Source of the DNA: Shewanella violacea DSS12
GTDB lineage: Bacteria > Pseudomonadota > Gammaproteobacteria > Enterobacterales > Shewanellaceae
DNA: 64,000 bases
NCBI RefSeq assembly: GCF_000091325.1
Contig: NC_014012.1
Span: 3,170,500 to 3,234,499, forward strand
Reading direction: 5' to 3'
Each line of letters begins with the position of its first letter. Positions within the stretch are counted from its first letter, which is position 1. Positions 58,011 to 64,000 of this stretch are shown here, piece after piece. The translations under genes and the position numbers were made by a program. Under the pieces are notes generated by a model. The model saw only the letters and a list, made by a program, of their open reading frames with translations. It had not been told where the DNA came from and ran no database searches.

Positions 58011-59050
58011 GGCTATGTTCCATAATACTGTTGTCTCCCATAAGCGGATAACAGTATTTTCTGTTTATCTAGCTTTGCGCTGTTTTCCTTAAACCAGGCT
58101 AGATAATGTGATAAATATTTTGTTGCCACACCCTTCATACTTCCGTTTATCCAAGCCTTAAAATTTTCTATTGCACCATTGACTGTCTGAATATGATAGA
58201 TATTCTCCATCACTCTGATTTTATTATTTATCAAACGCTTATGGTCACATCCCTTCTGTGCGGCTATCTTCACATATGCCCGTGAGCCGTCACTGCAAAG
58301 TACTGAGTTTTCTTCTATATTGTCTATCAGATTAATCGCTATCTCTGAAGACGTATCAGCAGATAAAATCGGCGCTATCATATGTTTACTGCGGTCAATG
58401 GAAAGTAGTATCGCAACTTGTCCTTTCTTAGTTCGTTTATCAATATCACCACCTCGATTTCTGGCTTTTTGCCGGTAACTCAGTGTTTTACTCCCTTTTT
58501 CTGAGTAGGCGAGAAAGAATTCATCAACTTCGATAATGCCCGATAAGTTGTCATCATTTTTACCCGCTTGAGCCTGAAGAAATCGATGGCGCCATAAAAA
58601 AGCGGTCTTAAGGTTAATGTCACAGATTTTAGCGGCTTGTCTCAGTGTTAACCTTAACTGCATACAGTGAGCATACGCTTGCCAAATGTGGCTCTTGTGC
58701 AGTCTCGCTAGCGGGGTTTTAGTCTTATTGTTAAATGTTTTACTACAGTTATTACAGCGGTATCTTTGTATTCCCCCTGCTTTGCCCCATTTTTTAAACT
58801 GAGTTGAATCGCAGTGTGGACATTGTGATTTCGCATCAAAAAGGGGCTGAATAAGTTCATCGATAGAGATTTCTGAATCTAATGCTTGAATTGACTGGTG
58901 AACAATCTCTCTCTGGGCTGGAGTCATAGAGATAAGTGCTTTGGTTAGCTGGTTAAGTTTACTCACAAATAGTTTTGCTTTCATTTCCTTTACCCTCAAT
59001 CAGTTAGCCTCACTCATTAAGTATAGACAACATTTCCCTACAACAGCGCC
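58011..59050 (-). mobile_element. IS1595-family insertion sequence, copy 2, intact
   Basis: 1,040 bp, ends GGCTATGTTCC and (complement) GGCGCTGTTGT, bounded by perfect 8-bp direct repeats TATAAAAA. It has both ends, an intact transposase and its own target duplication, so it is a recent independent insertion upstream of the pilus operon. Confidence 0.95.
58013..58984 (-). CDS. IS1595-family transposase, copy 2
   Basis: A 323-residue transposase from the ATG at 58984 (TTG at 58999 possible). Zinc ribbon CPHCDS/CNNCSKT, then catalytic-domain motifs GIIEVDEFFLA, LCSDGSRAY and NGAIENF, all conserved here unlike in copy 1. Probably functional. Confidence 0.93.
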   Translation of the reverse strand: MKAKLFVSKLNQLTKALISMTPAQREIVHQSIQALDSEISIDELIQPLFDAKSQCPHCDSTQFKKWGKAGGIQRYRCNNCSKTFNNKTKTPLARLHKSHIWQAYAHCMQLRLTLRQAAKICDINLKTAFLWRHRFLQAQAGKNDDNLSGIIEVDEFFLAYSEKGSKTLSYRQKARNRGGDIDKRTKKGQVAILLSIDRSKHMIAPILSADTSSEIAINLIDNIEENSVLCSDGSRAYVKIAAQKGCDHKRLINNKIRVMENIYHIQTVNGAIENFKAWINGSMKGVATKYLSHYLAWFKENSAKLDKQKILLSAYGRQQYYGT

Positions 59051-59058
59051 TATAAAAA
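59051..59058. repeat. Target-site duplication of IS1595 copy 2, right
   Basis: TATAAAAA, the partner of 58003-58010. Confidence 0.92.
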
Positions 59059-59084
59059 ACACGAGAAACTATTTAGGTATATAG

Positions 59085-59300
59085 AAGGGGGGTCGGCAAC
59101 TCACACGTAAAGCCCACAAACCTGGTGGTGATAAAACTTCAGTGGGCGGGCTAAAGGTGAAAGCATGCTTGTTGCTAGAGATAGGAACAAGCAAGTGTTT
59201 GATGAGTGCCAGGAGCAAGCAGGTACGGATACATTATTAGACTTACTGAAAAATAGAATTAAAGAAGATTCTGTTAGTTGTAGCGATGGCTTTCTTTTAT
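59085..59300 (+). pseudogene. Remnant of another IS1595-like transposase
   Basis: MLVARDRNKQVFDECQEQAG then LLDLLKNRIKEDSVSCSDGF matches the central catalytic part of ISXO2/IS1595-type transposases (compare ENSVLCSDGS in the copies here), but the rest is missing and a frameshift lies just upstream. It is a different element from copies 1 and 2. Confidence 0.65.
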
Positions 59301-59378
59301 ATTCAAAACGTTTAATGCATACCATAATCGACTGCACCTGTGGATGGCGATTGCGATAATACAAAATAAGCCTGTTAT

Positions 59379-60251
59379 TTAGATAGACTCGATCCATTCA
59401 ACGAAAGCAACCGTATTCATTGGTTGCCCAAAGAGATAACCTTGACAGATATTGACGCCTAAAGCTTGGAGGTGATCTTTTTGCTCTATCGACTCAACCC
59501 CCTCAGCAACGATGTCTAGGCCTAAACTGTTAGCTAATGCGATAATCGCATTTAACACCGCAGTCGATGTGTCATTGACTATGGTATCGATAAATTGCTT
59601 ATCTATCTTTAAACTGCTGAGGCCTAACTCCTGTAAGTAGAGGAAGCAACCATAGCCGGTACCGGCATCATCTAAGCTGGCAAGGATATCTATTCGATAG
59701 AAGGCCTGTAGATAAATGCGAGCCCCAAGTAAGTCGTCAATAGGTAACCGCTCGGTGATCTCCAGCTTTATCTGTGACTGACGAATAATCCCCATGTGGA
59801 TTCGCTGCATGAGAAAATCGAACAACCTATCACTCTGCAGGTGCGCTGGCACTATATTAATACTCAAATACAGCTCATTTCTCGTAAGCTTGCTGGCATT
59901 TGCTATCGTCACTAAGGCCTTATCCAAAATCTGCTCAGTAATTTCGATAATGGTACCGGTTTGCTCTGCAACACCGATAAAATCTTTAGGTGGTATGATG
60001 CTAGCATCTTCAGCCAACAGACGTACCAGTAGCTCGGCACCCACAATTTTCCCGGTGATACTATCGACGATAGGCTGCAGGAAAGGCACAAATGCATTAC
60101 GCGCCAATCCATCTACAATGAGTCTATAGGTAGAGTTGAAATCATATTCCACATCAGGCTGCACCACAGCTTGTACTAATGTGTCACCATCGGAGACGGG
60201 ATATAACTCACCAAATAATGTATCTTCACTTAGAGTCTTCATACTTTCCAT
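59379..60251 (-). CDS. EAL-domain cyclic-di-GMP phosphodiesterase
   Basis: A 290-residue cytoplasmic protein; ATG at 60251 with GAGGAT upstream. Nearly the whole protein is an EAL domain. The signature is AELLVRL (ELL for EAL, Glu kept), with SINI, LEITE, LDDAGTGYG, LKIDKQFID, VAEGVES and CQGYLFGQP, so all metal- and substrate-binding residues I can check are present. Likely hydrolyses c-di-GMP. Close to a pilus operon and a response regulator, which suits motile-to-sessile control. Confidence 0.88.
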   Translation of the reverse strand: MESMKTLSEDTLFGELYPVSDGDTLVQAVVQPDVEYDFNSTYRLIVDGLARNAFVPFLQPIVDSITGKIVGAELLVRLLAEDASIIPPKDFIGVAEQTGTIIEITEQILDKALVTIANASKLTRNELYLSINIVPAHLQSDRLFDFLMQRIHMGIIRQSQIKLEITERLPIDDLLGARIYLQAFYRIDILASLDDAGTGYGCFLYLQELGLSSLKIDKQFIDTIVNDTSTAVLNAIIALANSLGLDIVAEGVESIEQKDHLQALGVNICQGYLFGQPMNTVAFVEWIESI

Positions 60252-60949
60252 CTTATCCTCACTAATTAAAATTATGCCAGCCATAACCATACCGACTTGT
60301 CGTCTACTTAGTACGCCAAGCCGTTCAATAACCAAGCAACGTCATATCAGAAGTAAACATAATCACCAGTGTATTTAGGTGTCAAAACAGTGCAAATAAA
60401 AAAAGGTAAAATAATCTCACAGACAAAAAATGAGAAGCTAGCGGAATAAAATAGACACTCAATTAATCACTATATGCCACCAAGCTTGAATCCCCTCCGC
60501 CAATAAAAACCTACAATATATCCAACAAAAAACAACACCTTGCAAAAACACTTTGTTGTTGGATATACATCATGACTTTTAACGTTACCCAAGCACCTCG
60601 ACAGTGTCTAGAAAACGAGGGGCTTACCTGTCGACGCATTCATCGAACTGTTTCTAAACAGCCAAAGAGTGAAGAAGCGAAGTCAGTTGCAACATAGCGC
60701 TGTATACCAAAGTATCAAAGCCTCTCGACCCTGTAGCAGATTCTGTTTGAGGCCTTCTATTTTAGCCTGTTAACATCGCCTTTATACTTCATCAGTCTTA
60801 GCACTGGTTAGCTATGCCGCCCTTTATTCCTTTTGGCTTCTAGCCCTTTGAGGCCGTAAACTCCCACGGACGACTTTAATTCGATTTTTCATCTATAGCG
60901 AGGTTTGATCAACTACGCCCTAAAATGGAGATCCTAAAGCTATGTAGAC
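60252..60949. other. Gene-poor region beside the EAL gene
   Basis: About 700 bases. A 41-residue frame starting MTFNVTQAPRQCLENEGL (60572-60697, plus strand) is the only candidate; it has no clear ribosome site and I do not recognise it. The rest shows nothing. Confidence 0.4.
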
Positions 60950-61201
60950 CTAACCATATTCTATCGGTGTGGTGTTATTTTGATTTACCTGTGACATATG
61001 ACTACTGCATTCATATATCCCTAAACGACTCACGGGAAGTAAATGACGCCGCCCTCTGTAATCACTGGGAATAAGCTGATTTTCAATGCAAAAAGGGCAA
61101 CTCACCTGAAACTTAAGATAAGTATAAATACGTTGCTCTGACGAGCCAAAAAAGACTTTATCGCAGTTGTGGCAATAAAGTTTAAGGATATGTTCAAACA
61201 T
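60950..61201 (-). CDS. Small zinc-ribbon-like protein
   Basis: An 83-residue hypothetical protein with LYCHNCDKVFF and SCPFCIENQ, a C-x2-C...C-x2-C metal-binding pair about 25 residues apart. It could bind zinc and nucleic acid or protein. It lies between the response regulator and the EAL gene on the same strand, about 200 bases from the former. Confidence 0.5.
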   Translation of the reverse strand: MFEHILKLYCHNCDKVFFGSSEQRIYTYLKFQVSCPFCIENQLIPSDYRGRRHLLPVSRLGIYECSSHMSQVNQNNTTPIEYG

Positions 61202-61405
61202 AATGGCCTCTAAAATAAATACACATAATTTACAGCTCTATTATTACAACAAAAACCTTATACAAAAGCCTTACACAAAAGGCTTACAGCTATCTCCTCT
61301 TTGGGCGATGAGTAACGCTACCTCTATCGATTATAATGGCGCTTTACTCAAAGGCCTTTAGCTGCTTAACGCTCTTTTTAGCCTGAAGTCAGTAGCAACC
61401 GAGAT

Positions 61406-61825
61406 CTAAGTCTGTTCCTGTAGCTTAAGTTTAATCAGTAATTCATCTATGACGTCTATGGACAATGGTTTGAATAAATAGGCATGGCATAGGCTTCGCT
61501 TACTCAAAATACTACTTCTATTTCTTTTGCCTTCTTTAGACGTCATCATAGCAATGGGAATTGGCGCTTTATCTGTGTCATTAGCATTTGCTTCTATGTG
61601 TCTAATTTCATTTAAGGCGTATGTACCGTCGAAAAATGGCATGACCATATCTAAACAGATAAGCGCATAGGGGACATTTTCTTGTATTGAGGTCTTAAAA
61701 CGCTCTATTGCCTCGCGACCATTAACCACCAGATCAACGTCAAAGCCAAATGAGCTGAAAATATCCTTATTCACCCTTCTTGAGATCGGATCATCATCCG
61801 CTATCAATATTCGCTTTTTTGTCAT
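61406..61825 (-). CDS. Single-domain (CheY-like) response regulator
   Basis: A 139-residue receiver domain from the ATG at 61825 (alternative upstream at 61840). Acidic pocket ILIADDD, phospho-acceptor Asp in ALICLDMVMPFFDG, Thr/Ser in MMTSKEG and Lys in YLFKPLS are all present. No output domain. A cognate kinase is not in the window; the neighbouring EAL protein is a possible downstream partner by location. Confidence 0.88.
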   Translation of the reverse strand: MTKKRILIADDDPISRRVNKDIFSSFGFDVDLVVNGREAIERFKTSIQENVPYALICLDMVMPFFDGTYALNEIRHIEANANDTDKAPIPIAMMTSKEGKRNRSSILSKRSLCHAYLFKPLSIDVIDELLIKLKLQEQT

Positions 61826-61840
61826 TTTATCTATTTCCAA

Positions 61841-62919
61841 CTGTAATTCATGTTGCCAGGGTCAACATACTAGTCTCGCCCACCCCTGCGCCAAAATAAA
61901 AAGATATGAATCATGTTAAATTAGCTTTATCGATACAATGTATACGATTGATTCAAATGTACATATTAAACATATAGTCAGTGCTAACGTTAATACTTCG
62001 GCTCTAGGCGTCTTTGCGTGGAATGATTAATTTGCTGCAAACTTGTGTTACTCTCAATCACGATACAAAAAGATATTTTTCATGTTCGCTACTCCTTCTA
62101 GTTCACTCTATATTACTGAAGAACTATTAGGGTTATCAGATGTAAAAGTGCTCGATGTAGTTTTACGTTTGAAGCTTTGAAAATCAGTCACTTAAAACCA
62201 ACCCAACGTAGAGTGACGCGCATATAATAACGAGGAAAATGGAGTGGAGACTGGTCATTTAGGCAGGTTTTATTCTGATCAAGCACAGCCGAACATCTGA
62301 AGGGCTACGTTACCTGTGTTGTGATAAGCCATGATCCATAAATACAAAATGCATTATCTGGATGTTGAATCACAGCGGCATCAATCTATTTGTTGGAAGC
62401 ACATTCCCCTTTAATGGCCCTTTCTGGGGGGATTGGTATATGTTGATCATCTATAATGTCACTATCACCGGACCCACGGAAAGTCAGTGCTACTCTCAGG
62501 TGAAAGGCGCTGTGTATTTCAACTTCTAAGTCGTCTCATACATTGGCCTACTCCTCGAATGAAATGTTTTAATTCATCATTCCAGCTTTTTTTCGCTTCG
62601 TTAAGCAAAGTCCGTCAAGCCTTTCCTCGACGAGTCTGACGATTGCCGCCATGCCCACTCCACGGCTGAAGGGTGTATTTCAGGGTGGCTACCATGACAT
62701 TAAATGGATTTGATGTGCTAATGATAGTGCGTGTTATTTTCCTTGATCCACCATCGAGAGGGCTATACACAAAATGAAAGGACAGATGCAATAACATACC
62801 GTGTTTACCGACAGATATATGGCCTATAAAACCCTTATTACTGAACAACCTCCAGACTCATGACATACTTACAAACCTGTTATGTAAGAGAATTAAGCGA
62901 CTAATAAGGTTAATGGTAA
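61841..62919. other. Decayed region with short gene fragments
   Basis: About 1,080 bases. Two short plus-strand frames look like relics: 62082-62180 (MFATPSSSLYITEELLGLSD, perhaps an ISL3-like transposase start) and 62362-62529 (ending GAVYFNF, like the last strand of an outer-membrane barrel). Neither is a confident gene. A minus-strand frame at 62615-62848 has no family features. Confidence 0.4.
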
Positions 62920-63905
62920 TCTGGTCTGATGGCTCCGGACACCTTGATTGTGGATAATCAATCGAGGTGAACATGAATACGAACGTCAATATCGAACTTA
63001 TACCAAACAATTCAAAGAAGAAGCCATCGGCTTAATCACTGAGCAGGGCTACACAGTCCCACAAGCCGCAGATGACGAGTGTCGTCAAACCTGCTTTATA
63101 CCTGGAAACAGAAGACTGAAGAGCTAGAGACCTCAACCGTGAGTTCAGATGAAAAAGCAGAGTTATTAGCACTTCGAAAAGAGGTCAAGCAACCGCGGGT
63201 GGAGAAAAAAATTTAAAAAGGCCAGTGTCTTCTTTGCGAGATAAATGAAGTGACATTCCGGTTTATTCGAGAGCACTGTCCTCGATTCCCGATAAAAATG
63301 CTTTGTAATGTTCTGCAAGTGAGTCGCTGTGCATTTTATGATTTCTTAGCCTGGCCCGCTAAAATTATTAGTGAACGAGAGCTTGATTTATGCCGAACCG
63401 CAAAACGTCTTTTAAGCGTAGCCGAAGCAGTTTAGGTTCTCGTCAGCTTGTCTAGAAACTCCGCCTAAAAGGCTTAAGTATCGGTCGTTACCGTACTCGT
63501 AGCATCATGCGAAAGCTCGGCCTAGAGGTCCCCATCGTCAAGTTTACAAGGTAACGACGAAGCGTAAACACAGTGATGGCGTTGTAGATAACCTACTGAA
63601 TCAGAAACTTAATCCTACGCAGGCTAATCAGGTTTGGGCTGGTGATGGACTTACATTCCAGACGCATAGTGGGTTGGCCAATATCAAAATCCATAACCGT
63701 CAGCTTAGTTAAGCGGGCATTACAAATGGCACTAACGCTACGAAGCTAGTAAGAGGAGTCATGCTTTATAGTGACGTAGGCTCACAATACACCAGTAAGC
63801 AGTATCAAAAGCTGTTGAGTAAGCATGGAATCGTAGCTTCGATGAGCAGTGTCGGAGCCTGTTTAGACAAGGCTGTTGTTAAACGTTTCTTTGGAAGCTT
63901 GAAGC
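62920..63905 (+). mobile_element. Decayed IS3-family element
   Basis: OrfA relic YERQYRTYTKQFKEEAIGL from about 62984, then OrfB relic: MTFRFIREHCPRFPIKMLCN (63250-63435), GRYRTRSIMRKLGLEVP, NQVWAGDGLTF, LYSDVGSQYTSKQYQ and KRFFGSLKHGW. Frameshifts and stops break it at several points (e.g. near 63435 and 63711) and the last catalytic Glu (usually KHEW) is Gly. The right end is replaced by host sequence at 63906. Confidence 0.88.
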
Positions 63906-63968
63906 ATGGATGGCGAGCATATTCTTGATAGGCTGATAGCACTTAATAGAGGTGAACAGTTACGCTAA
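63906..63968 (+). pseudogene. Copy of the 3' end of the proline-iminopeptidase-like gene
   Basis: These 63 bases correspond to 38901-38963, ending MDGEHILDRLIALNRGEQLR and stop. Only the final codons differ, and synonymously (TTA CGC for CTG CGT). It is joined directly to the IS3 relic. Sequence after the stop is unrelated at the two loci. Confidence 0.92.
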
Positions 63969-64000
63969 GCGTTACAGCCTTGCTAGTTTCAACAAGCGTT

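Noticed and set aside
44423..59050. Composite transposon bounded by IS1595 copies
   Set aside because: Copy 2 has its own perfect 8-bp target duplication and copy 1 is a diverged variant, so they inserted separately.
59101..59397. A 98-residue minus-strand frame opposite the IS1595-like remnant
   Set aside because: The opposite strand encodes recognisable transposase sequence; this frame has no features.

Overview
The window reads as a chromosomal segment of a marine gammaproteobacterium, most likely Shewanella or a very close relative. The evidence is gene order and gene structure: yciK, rluB, scpB, scpA, yciO and trpH sit beside a trp operon with separate trpG and trpD and a fused trpCF, followed by yciB, yciI and xthA. 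The species is not determined. The many decaying insertion sequences would suit a cold or deep-sea lineage, but that is inference.

Region 1 (1-19.4 kb) is conserved housekeeping. A minus-strand block runs trpH, yciO, scpA, scpB, rluB, and faces yciK across a 116-bp tandem repeat. A plus-strand trp operon (trpL, E, G, D, CF, B, A) is preceded by an attenuator whose leader peptide carries three consecutive Trp codons. An S9 peptidase, an ExeA-like ATPase, yciB, yciI and xthA follow. Region 2 (19.4-39 kb) is metabolic. It holds a heme-type TonB receptor with a Fur box, divergent from a DUF4920 protein; a fatty-acid module (acyl-CoA ligase, AraC regulator, FadH); a chemoreceptor; a GMC oxidoreductase with a duplicated 3' end; and a molybdenum aldehyde-oxidase operon with its own XdhC-like and MocA-like maturation factors. 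A metallo-beta-lactamase-fold hydrolase and a proline-iminopeptidase-like hydrolase close it.

Region 3 (39-64 kb) is an accessory island. A two-gene operon whose second product ends in an H-NS-type DNA-binding domain is divergent from a ToxR/ToxS-like pair. Next comes an IS graveyard (IS5, IS3 and IS1595 families). A GC-richer block follows with an FKBP isomerase and a reverse transcriptase (RT). The RT converges on a surface lipoprotein that carries two C-type-lectin-like domains and bacterial Ig domains. That lipoprotein is the last gene of a minus-strand alternate (CS1/alpha-type) chaperone-usher pilus operon: major pilin, minor pilin, usher, chaperone, tip adhesin, a 54-aa secreted peptide resembling the last strand of the adhesin, then the lipoprotein. 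Beyond a second IS1595 copy are an EAL phosphodiesterase, a zinc-ribbon protein, a CheY-like regulator and a decayed IS3 element fused to a copy of the 3' end of the 38-kb hydrolase gene.

The best candidates for something undescribed are the RT/lectin-lipoprotein pair, the secreted donor-strand-like peptide with its G8 tract, and the H-NS-like/ToxRS-like divergent locus. No tRNA, rRNA or CRISPR array was recognised. Family calls come from motifs read by eye; no database search was run.
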